A stretch of 64,000 nt of DNA. Source: Fragilaria crotonensis (Eukaryota; Bacillariophyta; Fragilariophyceae; Fragilariales; Fragilariaceae). How positions within the stretch are numbered: position 1 is the first letter of the stretch; the number at the start of each line of letters is the position of its first letter. Location of the stretch: contig JAKSYS010000239.1 of the NCBI GenBank assembly GCA_022925895.1, positions 16,512 to 80,511 of the forward strand. Direction: 5' to 3'. Positions 33,446 through 46,062 of the stretch are shown here, one piece after another. The position numbers and the translations under genes are program-made. A model generated the notes under the pieces. It was not told the origin of the DNA. It saw nothing but the letters and a program-made list of their open reading frames with translations, and searched no databases.

Positions 33446-34947
33446 ATGCAAAACGCAGTGATGCGCGCCACTATGACAAAGATCGGCTTTACCGAAGCTG
33501 CCGCTCAAGCCCTCGTCGAGGAGCAGGGTATTGACACCCTCGACGAAGTGAGACTCATGACTGACGAAGAGATCGAGAGTCTTACGCCGTCCTGGAGGAA
33601 TGGTACCTGGCGCGGCACTCGGGGCTGCCCAAGTCCAGAACCCGGGAGGAGCTCAAGTCAATCAGCGTGGTGCCGAAGGACATTTGAAATTGTTGGCATT
33701 CTACCTTCGACATCAAGCGCGCGTCAGCCGAGCTGTCCTGGCTCCTGACATGATCATCCTCGACGCCATCCGCACCGTCCGCGAGCTCCGTGAGTTTGAG
33801 TCCATACGGTTCCCACAGGTGATCTGCCATCCACCATAAATGCCAAGGATTGGCCAAAAACTATGGAGTCGATCGAGGAGTATCTCAGGTCCTACCTCGG
33901 CGAGAGGAAGCTTCCATTAGCGTACGTTATCCGTAAGGATGATGCCATCCCGATTGGTGTCGACCCACCTACGAACTGTCCCACCAAACAGGATGAGATG
34001 ATAGCGCGGGCCCCACATTTCACTATTGATGATGATGGGACCCGAACGCCAGACCCTGTTTACTTGGTGAACCGCAAAAAGGTCTGGGATATCATTTCAA
34101 AGATTACTCGCGATCACTCGTCGTGGACATACGTGAAGCCTGCGCAGAGGACATGTGATGGACGGATGGCATTTAACGCTCTCTATCAGCACTTCCTAGG
34201 CCCGAACAACGTCGACAACATGGCAACGCAAGCCGAGGACAAGCTGAAGTCTACAGTCTACAACGGTGAGCAGCGCCGTTGGGACTTGGAATGCTATGTG
34301 AACCTTCACAAACAGCAACATTCAATCATGGAAGGTCTGGTCGAACACGGCTATACCGGTATTGACCCTAGGTCCAAGGTACGATACCTGCTCGATGGAA
34401 TTAAGACGGACAAATTCATGCCGTTAAGACACGCATCATGTCCGACGAGAGACTATGCGTTGATTTTGATAGTTGCGTTACGCTCTATCAAGACTACATT
34501 CGTCAGACTTCGAAAGGTAAGACCAACGCAACGGTCAACATTTCCGAGGTGAAGACCGGCAAACGCAAACACGATGCCGTCGAGGACCAATATTATACCA
34601 AGGAAGAGTACAATGCCTTGACCCCTGACCAGAAACGCGACCTTGCCTCCAAGCGCCTTAAGAGGGGACACAAACCAGGCGCGAAGGATAGCAAGGTTAG
34701 GGGGACAAAGGGAAAAGAGAGCAAGACAGAGAAGAATAACAAGGATCTCATTTGCAAGGCCGTAACGCGTCAGGTCTCTCAGCTTGCCAAGCAGTTAGGA
34801 AAGGCCGTTGTCAACGACGAGACTACTGCCGCATCCGACGATTCCGACTCTAGCGACGATGAGAAGTCCAAGAGTGGTGGTACTAATCGTTCGAATCCGT
34901 CGCTCTCTCGCCAGAAGAAAGTGTCGATCTCGGAGACCAAGAAGTGA
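33446..34947 (+). pseudogene. Copia gag, frameshifted
   Basis: Read in four successive frames. It begins MQNAVMRATMTKIGF and switches frame near 33580, near 33830 and again near 34435. The last part is Lys/Glu/Ser-rich and ends SISETKK. Content matches the capsid and basic region of diatom copia elements. No intact zinc knuckle was seen. The frameshifts mark the element as inactive. Confidence 0.7.
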
Positions 34948-34953
34948 CCGAGG

Positions 34954-35465
34954 GTGCTGGCGACCCTGCGCATGCTTGGGTCCATTGATGTTTCCGTGAG
35001 TGACGACTCTCATCCTGACCTTGACTCTCATGCTGACCAATGTGCAGTAGGGGATAACGCCTTAATAATCCATGACTACGAACGACCCACTAACGTTAGC
35101 GGATACGATCCTACCGGCCCGGTTGCCCTAGACTTGAAGACGGTGTCAGCGGCGATTGCTTATGACGACGCAGTATCGGGCGAAACTGTGTCATACACCA
35201 AGCAATTCACATTCCCAATTTGGCGCACAACTTGCTTTCAACGATGCAAGTCCGACTGAATGATGTGACGGTTAACGAGACACCTCGTTTCCTCACTGAC
35301 GAAATAACGGACTATATGCATTCACTTGTCATCCCGATCGATGACTTCGATTCGCCATATGCCATATGTGATTCCGCTTTCAATTGCTTCGTGGTGTTTC
35401 GTCGTCCTTCCCGTCTCGCAAGCCGACGGTCGAGGAATTCGAGACACTTCCCCACTTCACCCTGA
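34954..35465 (+). pseudogene. Copia aspartic protease region
   Basis: DSHADQC provides the catalytic Asp in the variant form (DSHAD) used by diatom copia elements, followed by an ALIIHDYERP strand. The frame breaks near 35220 and 35390. Confidence 0.65.
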
Positions 35466-36474
35466 CCAGCGAAGATCCGATATACGATCCACACGACCCC
35501 ACGTATGCGCAACAAGAGCAGGCACTCACGAGTTTCGTCTTGGATACAGGGGACGCACGTATTATTGGGACTGGTTGTGATGCTGCCATGGAATCCATCC
35601 GTCAGATTTCGCCGGCCCTTGATGACGCGTTATTCTTGGACGCTTTGACGCATAGGATCAGTTCCATACGGAAATTAGGGGAACCAAGCGATTCAACCCT
35701 GACTTGTTGGCGAGGAACTGGGGTATTGACCGCCAGACCGCCAAGCGGACAATTGGTGTCACAACTCAACGTGGAGTCCGCACGGTGTTACATCCGACGT
35801 TGTCGCGTCGATTTCGAACGAACGACAGACAACTTCGTTACCGTCGGTTGCCGATTGATTGCTTCACGGATATGTTAATATCTAATCTGGCATCCAGGCG
35901 CAACAACAAATACGCACAGGTCTTTGCGATGGCCGATGGGTGGTGCAGAGCATACCCAATGGCCAAGAAATCGTTGGCCCATGAGGGTTTATCATTGCTT
36001 TTTCAGCGTGAAGGTGTACCCAACACCATCATAATGGACGGCGCGCGTGAACAAGCGATGGGCTTGTTTCGCCGCAAGTGTCGGGACGCGGGAGTACGCG
36101 TTCGCCAGACTGAACCTCATACCCCTTGGTCGAACGCAGCGGAGGCCGCGATCCGCAAACTGAAGAGGGGTGTTGGACGGCAGATGGTTCGATCGGCAGC
36201 CCCAAAGCGACTGTTTGATGATTGTTTAGAGCGTGAAGCCTACGTACGGTCTCTCACGGCACATGACATGTTCCGGCTCAATGGCCAAGTGCCGGAAACC
36301 ATGATAAGCAGTGAAACAGCCGACATATCACCGCTTGCACAGTTTGGATGGTACAAATGGGTGATGTTTCGCGACACATCCGTGACGCATCCAGACGACG
36401 TAATGGTCCTCGGTAGGGACCTGGGACCTGCGATAGACTTTGGGCCCGCGATGACAAGAAATACTCAAAGCTAA
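35466..36474 (+). pseudogene. Copia integrase
   Basis: After a frame change near 35710, the core carries the three acidic residues: Asp in PIDCFTDM, Asp in IIMDGAREQ and Glu in WSNAAEAAIRKLKRG. The catalytic region is otherwise complete. Confidence 0.75.
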
Positions 36475-36523
36475 TGGTCAAATTGTATATCGATCTTCGG
36501 TTCGCTCACTGACTCCTGATGAG

Positions 36524-37153
36524 TTGGCGGACAATACGATGAAAGGAGAACGCGAGGAGTTTACGAAGTCGGTTGACTCCGTACTTGGCGAAGGGTTCAA
36601 GTATGAGGACTTTGTTAGCGACCCCGAACTCGAATCGTTTGACACGCCGACCTACCCAAACTATGCCGATGACGACGATGGGGAGACCTTGATTGCGATT
36701 GACGCCAACGATCATCAGGTCGACGTGGATACGCTCGACCACTATATCGGGGCGAGCGTTACCCTACCAATTGGCGATCGAATGATGAGCGCACGTGTCA
36801 TGGGACGCAAACGTCAGGCTGGCTGTAGTCTTCCTCGCGGCAAGGCCCACTCGAACCCCATACTCGACACACGAACGTACGAGGTCGAGTTCCCCGACGG
36901 TCAAACAGCTGAACTGGCTGCGAACGTCATAGCGCAGAATATGTACTCAATGTGTGACACTGCGGGCAACCAGTTTCTGCAAATGGCTGGAATAATCGAT
37001 CACAAGAAGGACGAACATGCCGTTGACCGGGCGGATATGTACGTTCAACGTGGAAATAACCGCCACCTTAGGAAGACGAGACAACAAAAGGGTGGAAGCT
37101 TTGTGTCGAATGGAAGAATGGAAGCACGTCTTGGGAACGGCTCGCCGACCTAA
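36524..37153 (+). pseudogene. Copia linker between integrase and reverse transcriptase
   Basis: An acidic, Asp-rich tract followed by HYIGASVTLP and a basic RVMGRKRQAG. It corresponds to the variable region linking the two enzymes. The frame is lost after 37153. Confidence 0.6.
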
Positions 37154-37269
37154 AAGAGTCAAACCCGGTCGAGGTCGCGGATTATGCGATTGCGCATGGT
37201 ATCGACAATGAACCAGCATTTGCATGGTGGGTCCCGTACACGATCCGACGACGCAACCGAATTATCGCG

Positions 37270-38458
37270 GTGGTGAACAGCCGATACCACAAGTGTACGC
37301 ATAAGTTTGGGATAGAGGTACCGAAAACTTATGACGATTGTATACGCATCGACAGGGAAAATGGGAACACATTGTGCCCGGATGCAATTCGTAAGGAAAT
37401 GTCGAAAGTCCGCATTGCATTTCAACTGCTCGATGATGGGGAAAACCCGCCGCCAACGTTTCAGGAGATTCGCTGTCATCTTGTATTCGACGTCAAGATG
37501 GAAGATTTTCAGCGCAAGGCCAGACACGTTGCAGGCGGGCACATGACTGAGGCGCCTGTGTCGATAACTAACGCAAGTGTCGTCTCTCGTGAATCGGTAC
37601 GAATTGCATTGACACTGGCTGCGTTAAACGATCCGGAAGTCAAAACTGCAGACATAGAGAATGCCTACTTGACTGCACCGGTCGGCGAGAAGATCTGGTG
37701 TCGTCTGGGCCCGGAGTTTGGGGCTGACGCAGGAAAGAAGGCGATCATTGTGCGTGCTCTGTATGGACTAAAGTCTGCCGGCGCGTCATTTAGGAATCAT
37801 CTCGCAGACTGTATGCGCCACCTGCCTGGGTTGGGAATCTTGTAAAGCGGACCCAGATGTATGGCTAAAGTCAGAGGTGCGCAGTGACGATGGGTATCAT
37901 TACTACGCTTACTGTTTGTTGTATGTCGACGACATCTTGGTGGTACACCATGACGGCATCAAAGCTTTGAATGAAATCGATCACTTCTTCAAAATGAAAG
38001 CCGGCTCGATACGAGACCCGGAGTTCTACCTCGGGGCAAAGTTACGACAAATGACTCTACCGAACGGGGTTCGTGCGTGGGGCATGAGCTCAAGCAAGTA
38101 TATCCAAGCTGCCGTTGCCAACGTTAAGGCATACCACAGTTTGCATTTCCCGACTCGACCCTGGGCCAAACGAACGAGCAGCCCTTTCCTGCTTCAATAT
38201 ACACCCGAACTTGATACGACGCCCGAGCTCAATTCTCAGCATGCATCCTTCTATCAAACGCAAATTGGTGTCTTGCGTTGGTGCGTTGAACTGGGACGCG
38301 TTGATATCATTACAGAAGTATCAGAGCTCGCTTCCTTCTCTCGCGCTACCGAGAGAAGGACACTTGGAGGCGGTATTTCATCTTTTCAAGCAACTACGTT
38401 GAGAAATGACATAACGCCAGGATCGTATACGATCCGTCGTATCCAACCATCGACATGA
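37270..38458 (+). pseudogene. Copia reverse transcriptase
   Basis: Contains HLVFDVKMEDFQRKAR, the first catalytic Asp region TADIENAYL, GLKSAGASF, and the YVDD box in LLYVDDILVV. Frames change near 37840 and near 38150. It is inactive as it stands. Confidence 0.8.
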
Positions 38459-38460
38459 CG

Positions 38461-39035
38461 TCATTCAAGGAATGCGATTGGAAAGCCTTTTACGGGAACG
38501 TGGAAGAGGCGATTCCACCAAATGCGCCGAAGCCCCGCGGAAAAGACGTCGATCTACGCATGTTTGTAGATTCAGACCACGCTGGAGATAAGAGAACGCG
38601 ACGTTTGCAAAGTGGTTTCATCATATACCTGAACATGGCCCCTATCAATTGGTACTCAAAGAAACAATCCACTATTGAGACGAGTGTGTTCAGTGCCCAG
38701 TTTGTTGCCATGAAACAGGGAATGGAAACGCTGCGGGTATACAATATAAGCTTCGAATGATGGGAGTCCCGTTGTCCGGACCCTCGTACATTTACGGTGA
38801 CAACATGTCAGTTGTTCACAATACTCAACGCCCTGAGTCAGTACTGAAGAAGAAGTCGAATTCAGTCTGTTATCACGCAGTGCATGAAGCCGTTGCAATG
38901 GGTGAATGTCTGGTTGGTCACGTATTGACGCATGACAACCCAGCAGACATCTGCACAAAACTTATTCCTGGTGGTCAGAAACGCGACCACTTAGTTGGAC
39001 GATTGATTTTATATGATATTGTTGACCACAAATGA
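38461..39035 (+). pseudogene. Copia RNase H
   Basis: Shows MFVDSDHAGD, STIETSVFSAQFVAMK and, after a frameshift near 38750, YIYGDNMSVVHN. These hold the catalytic Asp-Glu-Asp residues of the copia RNase H. The element ends a little after DIVDHK, close to the 3' LTR. Confidence 0.75.
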
Positions 39036-39168
39036 TGACCCCCTCACCGAGGTTTCGCAGGTTATTTGGGTTTCCTTGCTTGTGAGCATCAACCGCGCAA
39101 GCTAAATGTCTTGTGGAATTGTCTTACAACGCCAACGATCTAAGGTGCTATTCAACATGTCTACCCCA

Positions 39169-39183
39169 TTAGATTGAGGGGAC
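39169..39183 (+). other. Polypurine tract of the copia element
   Basis: A GATTGAGGGGAC stretch abuts the start of the 3' LTR, the position of the plus-strand primer. Confidence 0.5.
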
Positions 39184-39337
39184 TGATTTGAAGTACGCAT
39201 ATTAACAACAGTAGCCGGTAGTCCGGTACGCTATGGTGATGGTGTACTCTGAGGACGCTCACTTCTAAGATCTATCGTTCGTTATTACTACTAGCCAATG
39301 ATTACCGATCGTTATGTTTACTGTTCATTTTAGCTCA
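39184..39337 (+). repeat. Copia 3' LTR (complete)
   Basis: 154 bp, TGATTTGAA...AGCTCA. It is the uninterrupted reference for the split 5' LTR. Confidence 0.85.
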
Positions 39338-41255
39338 GTAGTAGAGGCCTCAATGGGGTTAGGGAATTTCAAAATTGGGCTGCGCGGCCGGCGCTGTGGT
39401 CACTGATGTCGATGAATCATGAATCCATGAGAATCGCGGTCGCATCACAATTCCCTGAGTGAAAAGATGGGCGTGAACAACGGCTATACGCTCGTCCTGT
39501 CCTCTTTGAGGGCTCTCACCATTGGCCGATAGAGTCATGTTGCCCGCAAAACGAGCCACGATCAGTACACAACGCCTTTGACAGTTGACCTACTAGTAGT
39601 ACAATGAAACGCGAAAGAATCTCCCGATTGCACCTTGCTCCGGATCGCGTGGCACCGAATTTATTCAGTTCCATATCTATTTTGGTCGTGGTCAATCTTG
39701 GCTTGGCAAACGTCATGTTGCTGTCGTTGGGAGGAACTCTGGTGGATTTGCTTGACAGACGGAAGGCGATGATGGCTTTGGACTTTCTAGGAGCATTCGT
39801 TACGTTCGGATGCATGATTGCTATTGAAAGGAATTCCGTTGTACTATTTTACGTCCTCAAAGCAGCGCTGTGAGTGACTGGAATATGCAGCACATGTTGC
39901 CTACGACAAAGCGAGGACCAGCAGTGAACATTAGGCGATCCTGTTTTTGTGCTCGAAGCACCAGGGTGCCTGGTCAATACAGCTAGTATGCGTTGGTGCC
40001 ATTGCATTCATGATGAGTGACTGAATTGTCAGAGGCGTAAATTTTTCGTGAATTTGGCTTCTTGCTTTCATGATGTGGTTTGAAAGTGTTATGGGACAAT
40101 ATGCAACAGGTACTAGTACCCTTGTTCAGCATGGACGCACCTCTGTTGACATTGCGGTTATGCCACGGTAAAGTGAAGTGCATTCGTTCGTGACAATTGC
40201 TGGAAATCAAATTCCTCATAAAGGACTGAGATGATTTCCAACAAATTGCGTCACTGTTGTCGACACCATGATGCGCTGGCGCAAGGGCACAAATGCTGGG
40301 CATTGAATTTTCACCCTATTCAGGAAAGTCGGTGTCTGAACGAGTTGTCCTCACCAGCAGGCGTTGTCGTCAAGTTCTACGCGTTGGTGATGCCTCTTGC
40401 TGTGTGCGATAACTTGTCAGATTCCCTCTGCAGTTGCATCGCACGGAATCACGTGCTGACTCCAAGCTGGAAAGCTCGAAATCTTTTCGTCCTCTTGTTC
40501 CAAATTTTGGATGTGTCCATAGTTGAGTGACGGGAATTAATGGGATGCATTAAACAAGAGAAACTACCGATTGGCGGAAAGTGAGCTCGCGACGCCTTTC
40601 CAGCAAGGACCTCCTGGGTGCCATTGCCAAGCTAGCTCACGCAAAACCTCATATTGGGTGGGCGTCGTGGCTCTTACGATTATTGTTGCTGTGCATTGCG
40701 TCCAGCAGCATTGCCAACAAGCCAATGACGTATTTGCATTTAGACGAGGACAAGTTAAATTCGACGCGTTAGCGTCCGGTGCCCAACACTTTGTGTGTCA
40801 GCCTACTCAAGGCAGGGATCAGGATCTGATTGAAATCCTTGCGGATCCTGTTCAAGAAGATTCGAGCATGTTATGGAGTCAACCTTATTCTTGGGGGTAG
40901 CATCTGAGACAAAACAAACGTCAAGATGATACGTGCAACAAGGTAAGTAAGCAGCGGTATGCAACAATACACAATGGTGACAAGGAGCATTGAGTTTGAA
41001 TTCAGCAATATTAGTGAGTTACCTACGACTATTCTCCCCGAGTGCGCATCCAGCTTTCGCTTGGAAAATCATGTGCAGAGAGAGTACATAACAGTATTCA
41101 TAGATATAACACAACTTCGTACGGTACTCGAGTGATTCAGCCGTGCAATTAGTACTCCAGTAACGCGGTAGATTGGTGTACCGATTTTCCTTGTTTCTTG
41201 AGTTTTCGGTCCGCGCAGCCCAATTGCTACTAAGTTCCTAACCCCATTGCCCACG
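39338..41255. other. Region right of the copia element
   Basis: Holds one membrane-protein fragment (39604-39873) and several broken frames (40231-40900) that I cannot assign. GTAC-type palindromes occur near 41120-41160. Confidence 0.4.
39604..39873 (+). CDS. Transporter-like fragment (MFS/ferroportin-type?)
   Basis: An 89-residue frame starting at ATG with two or three hydrophobic helices around LGGTLVDLLDRRKAMM, which resembles the cytoplasmic loop of MFS-type carriers, possibly ferroportin. It ends at AAL next to GTGAGT, a good splice donor, so it may be the first exon of a longer gene. I could not find convincing following exons and it may be a remnant. Confidence 0.35.
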   Translation: MKRERISRLHLAPDRVAPNLFSSISILVVVNLGLANVMLLSLGGTLVDLLDRRKAMMALDFLGAFVTFGCMIAIERNSVVLFYVLKAAL

Positions 41256-41555
41256 CAATGCACAATGCACAATGCACAATGCACAATGCACAATGCACAA
41301 TGCACAATGCACAATGCACAATGCACAATGCACAATGCACAATGCACAATGCACAATGCACAATGCACAATGCACAATGCACAATGCACAATGCACAATG
41401 CACAATGCACAATGCACAATGCACAATGCACAATGCACAATGCACAATGCACAATGCACAATGCACAATGCACAATGCACAATGCACAATGCACAATGCA
41501 CAATGCACAATTCACAATTCACAATTCACAATTCACAATTCACAATGAATGCTGC
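41256..41555. repeat. 7-bp minisatellite (GCACAAT)n then (TCACAAT)n
   Basis: About 36 copies of GCACAAT run almost perfectly from 41256 to about 41511, followed by about 6 copies of the variant TCACAAT. Because the unit is 7 bp and lacks stops in any register, all frames appear open (cycling Met-His-Asn-Ala-Gln-Cys-Thr). These are not genes. Confidence 0.97.
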
Positions 41556-42118
41556 ACCACACTTCTGTCTGGCTGCCTTGTAGGAGTATTGGGGTACATA
41601 GTAGCTTGTAGCAATTGGCATTTTCATAAGAAGCACAAAAAGCCCTCAACATCTACGGTAGGTAACAAGCTGGTTGCCACAGTAGCACTTTGTTTTGAGG
41701 CACACAATGACCCACCACACAATATCATTAAAGCCGATTATCAAGAGATTGTGATGGTAATCACAAGAGGAGCAGCAGTTGGTGATCAAATGGGACAAAA
41801 GTCAGGTGTGGCTGGTTGGGCTGCATGCAAAGCTGATGCTTCAAATCACCATGTTGTGACCAGCATGAAATAATGAGGATTCATCATCACTGACAGTAGG
41901 AGGCACCACTAGCCATGTCGGATGGCAATGACAAAATGAAATGTTTGCAGATAAGACACTAAGCCCATGCAACAGTAGACAATACTCCCCATTGTAATAT
42001 GCCCTGACTAGTAGGCCCATTCGTGTTGGCGAGGACACAGTGTGGTGTCGAACGAAACGCGCAAACATGAAAAATATGTTTGATGGCAGAACACGGTTCG
42101 ATGGTCCTTGTGTCGGCC
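41556..42118. other. Low-complexity flank of the minisatellite
   Basis: No supported gene. A plus-strand frame extending from the minisatellite to 41873 has no domain. Confidence 0.5.
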
Positions 42119-42121
42119 TTA

Positions 42122-42573
42122 GGCCGTTCCTAACGGTGTTGCAAAAACTTTTGAAAAACACCGTCCCTAACCGTTGCGAAACACATAACTTTGCAAAACG
42201 TCAGTTTTGCATCTTGAAAAACTGAAGTGCAGTTCTGCACGCTTGCAAAATCGAGTTTAAATAGAGCTCGACCTCGATACATACCGGCACCAACGAATTT
42301 TTACGTAAGAAAAATGACATACTGGAGTCTACACATTTCAACAAATTTGACCGTTGTCTTTTGAAGATTTTCAACTTGTACTGAAGGCTACACAATTTTC
42401 TACATGTATAAAGTTTTGAAAAAGAGTTTACAACTTTTTCAAGGACATATATCACTTTATTCGCTTGGAGGTTTCGGTTTTGGAACACGGTTAGGGACGG
42501 TGTTTTACAAATACGAAAGTAGGGGTGAAAACACAGTTTTGCTTTTGTTTTTGCAACACCGTTAGGATCGGCC
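42122..42573. mobile_element. Harbinger-type MITE with TTA target duplication
   Basis: 452 bp bounded by inverted repeats GGCCGTTCCTAACGGTG...CACCGTTAGGATCGGCC, which extend about 27 bp inward to GCAAAAAC with one mismatch. The 3-bp duplication TTA flanks both ends (42119-42121 and 42574-42576). A second inverted pair lies inside (CACCGTCCCTAACCG near 42160 and CGGTTAGGGACGGTG near 42488). TTA duplications are typical of PIF/Harbinger. No ORF is present. Confidence 0.85.
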
Positions 42574-44609
42574 TTAGCAAGTAAGGTATTTTGGCGCCCG
42601 AGATTTCAAAGTTTGTTGTCATCAACACAGCGGAACTACTGGCACACATTTCTGCAATACAATTTTTTTAATTGACAACCAACACCATCATGTCGGCCGA
42701 ATGCGCACCACCGCCCGTTGCAGTTGCCCAGAACAACACTCTATTAGTGCACCAGCACTAGATGAGCATGAAGGAGAATTTCATCAACAAGCAACTAGTA
42801 TGAAATGTTGACTGGTCAGGCACAATGACAACTATGCACTCTCTGAGAAGTTGGTCCACCATTGTGGCGGTGCCATATTGCCCGCTCATTGGCTGGACTG
42901 CGTGCAAGGCTGTCCTTGTATTCTGTGCTGGATCAGAAGTCAGCAAGTTGAAGACAACAACAAAGAAGGAAAAGGAGGCTGCTTGCTTGTAGCTTTAAAA
43001 AAAATAGCTACTAGGGAGTCGCTCGATCCCAATCACGTTGATGGTAAGGCTGCTCACAAATTCTTGTCATTCCTTTCAGAAGTACAAACCCATGCAAGCA
43101 CACTCCCTGTACCGGTATTAAGAATTCCGGGTTCCAATTGCGATCTGATTATCGGATTCAAATATAAAAGTATAAATGTTCAGTACTAGTAGTTTGTACA
43201 GCACCAAATCTTAGTTGTTCTAATTGTGAGCTTGCTTGTTACTGATTTGTTGCTCCATAAATATCAATTCAAAGGTAAGTTCTCATTTTAGCCTTCAATC
43301 ATGCAATCCTTGTGGCTGAGTCTGGCTGGTAACAATTCAATCCCATCCACCGCATACTTCTCAACCCCATCAATTCTAGAAACAATCCCACTGGTTGACA
43401 CTTCAACAAAAGAGCGTTTTATCTTCTTTTTCTTCATTGTTGACCTCATTCTTCAATGTCCTTTGAGCTTGGTTGCTACTGCAGTCCAATCAACAGCAGC
43501 GTTTCCATGCTGCAATTCATGATCAACAGAACAACCAGCAGAGATACTGGTACTGTCTGTTGCGCATGGTGTACTGTCCGTAAAGATAGTACGGTAGCTC
43601 CTAGTAACGACACCGCGTCCGTAGGACAGTAGATCTTGACATGCCGGTACTACAATGACTCGCGTGCAAAGATTCGTAACCAAGTCCTCCCATAGCTACT
43701 TTCCAAGGAACTTGGTCATCATGAAGAGTGGGCATTGGGCATGATTCCACGAAAGCTGCAATGAGGTGTAGTTGAAAGCTTTTTGTCAGGAAATGGCTAG
43801 CACTTGCCTCAAGGATGGTACCTAAGTATACAAAGGACGAAATTGATGACATGCTTCCACCTCTACCCTGGGAGTTCACAAAATCCCCATGCTGGTACTT
43901 TGTTTCGTTGGTTAAATCTTTCGCCGCGATCCGCAGCTTGCATTGTATGTCGCTGATGTTATGAGTGATTTTACTAGCTAGTAACCTTCCTGTTTCGCAC
44001 CCACTAATGAGGCGACAGAGGCAGCAGAGTGCGCTTCAAAAGAACAAGAACAACAAGACAATTGGGATGATTGCTGATGACAAAACTTCTACCTCACCCA
44101 GCCCAGCACCAACTGATTCTTCTGTTCTTGGTCACCTCAGCATCCGATGCCGTCAGCATGACTCCCAGTACGAACGTGAGCATGCATGACGAGCAGTGCT
44201 GCAGCAACTAGCATGTTGCCTGCTACCTGGGCTAACCAGGATAAGCTACTGTCGGCAAAGGTGATGGCCTCCAATGCTCATGCCGAAACTGCTAATGTCG
44301 CAAAGTGTAGTATGGTGGGAAAAATGGAGGAGTTAGAAAAAGGAACAGCGCTCCTGCTGAAGGAGATGGGACCCGTGATTGGAGAGGAGATGTAAAATAA
44401 AATGGATCCTAATTATAGGGTTGTCACCGTATACTGGCCGGTAGCCAGTACTGTGTACCCACGCCCGGCGGTGTACCGCGGGGCGATTTAGTGAGTTACT
44501 AGACAAAGTAAGCATAATTCAGCCACTTGTCTCATTGATCAGGGCGACTGGCGCGGAAAGAACGACGTCAATAGTGATTGTCTGGATCCATCCCTCGCAT
44601 ATGCTGCCA
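42574..44609. other. About 2 kb without a supported gene
   Basis: Only short frames (for example 42851-43189 and 43965-44395) without domains. Composition resembles decayed mobile DNA. Confidence 0.45.
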
Positions 44610-45524
44610 TTAGATTGTTTCTTCACTACACGTAGCCATCGTCCTCGATTGGATGCTGATCCTGAGAGGAGTTTGGCCAAAGAACCTGAACAGTAGTGGT
44701 GGTCGTGAAGGGGAAGAAGGTGTGGCATGCTGTGGTATATTTGATCTCCGCGATTTCTGTATCTCGAGATGCCCTAACGTCGTCGTCCTCTTTTGCGTGG
44801 AGTGCGGAGTTCCTCGAAAGCCAGATGAGCCTCCTAAATTCATGTGTCGCATCAATAATAGATCACATTCGGACGTCACCTCTTGCAGTTTCCAGTCTGT
44901 TTGGATCTCTCTCCAGGCTTTACAGAAAAGACCTCTGAGAGCGTTACCCCATCCAATACGTGCCTGATCTCGGAGGGCACCTTGAAGCATGGATATAAAC
45001 ATCATCGGATCGTATTCTGACAGACTGGGAGTAAATGGAACTGAGTCCCCATGATCCAACCAATGAAGAATACCAGCAGCAATTATGTAACGGACCGGGT
45101 GGATATCATTCGAGCAGATTGTTGCTTTCAGTGACTTGACGTGTTGTGTTCGTTCCGGGCATGAAGTACATTGTAGAAGATGATCGGTGGTTTCAACTGA
45201 AGCCTTGCAGCATGGACAAAGACTCAGCGACGGATCTTTTACTGGTGCTTGCTTAATGTGGCATGCTCCCAGTGGTAGTTAATCGTGGACAAATTTGGTG
45301 CGAGTGATCTGTTGGTGTAGCGGGAGCCGACAATAGTGTTTGCCGCACACATGAAAGTCGATCGTGTCCCAGCACTCTTTGTCAGACCAGCACTGTTTCT
45401 TATCCTGCAGGTAGCGCCGGAGATGGTAGCCATTCACATGATACCTTATGCTGTCATCGTACTGACCGGTGAGTCGCTGGTGGTTTATGGAAATTGAGTT
45501 TGGAGAGGAGATGTATGGTGCCAA
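44610..45524 (-). pseudogene. C-terminal remnant of a retroelement reverse transcriptase (zinc-finger tail)
   Basis: Reading on the minus strand gives YLQDKKQCWSDKECWDTIDF, then a stop, then CPCCKAS...TTDHLLQCTSC, a CCHC-like finger, and RIGWGNALRG. I recognise this order from the C-terminal region of reverse-transcriptase-like proteins abundant in diatoms. It holds a stop near 45283 and further frame changes, so it is dead. Its upstream part is cut off at the (AAC)n array. Confidence 0.5.
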
Positions 45525-45563
45525 TGGAGTTTGCAGTCTCTATGCTGCACTCCCAATTTCCGG

Positions 45564-45902
<339 letters not shown>

Positions 45903-46062
45903 AGACAGGACAATGAGATGGTGCAAATTGAAAATGAAGGACGAGGAGGGAATGCTTCTCACACTCTTTCCTAACGACCATCTCCTTGCTTACACACAGC
46001 TTGTAAGACCGCATTACACGGACAGCAGCTGCAAGTGTGATTGCTCTCTCTGAGATCATTGT

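Larger units (their letters stand above)
28920..39337 (+). mobile_element. Degraded Ty1/copia retrotransposon with a nested Crypton
   Basis: Flanked by 154-bp LTR-type repeats: 28920-29027 plus 32873-32940 on the left, interrupted by the Crypton, and 39184-39337 on the right. Both start TGATTTGAA and end GCTCA. The left LTR is followed by GTTTATCAGACCC, a plausible primer-binding site. The right LTR is preceded by a purine-rich GATTGAGGGGAC. Inside are gag, protease, integrase, reverse transcriptase and RNase H in copia order, all broken by frameshifts. I found no matching 5-bp target duplication (CATAG left, GTAGT right), so one boundary may be off or the ends may have recombined. Confidence 0.85.

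Noticed and set aside
41256-41555. A telomere-like or CRISPR-like array
   Set aside because: The 7-mer is not a known telomeric repeat and there are no spacers; the window is eukaryotic nuclear DNA.
41069-41583. Several long Cys/His/Asn/Gln-rich ORFs on both strands
   Set aside because: They are translations of the 7-bp minisatellite, which has no stop in any register.
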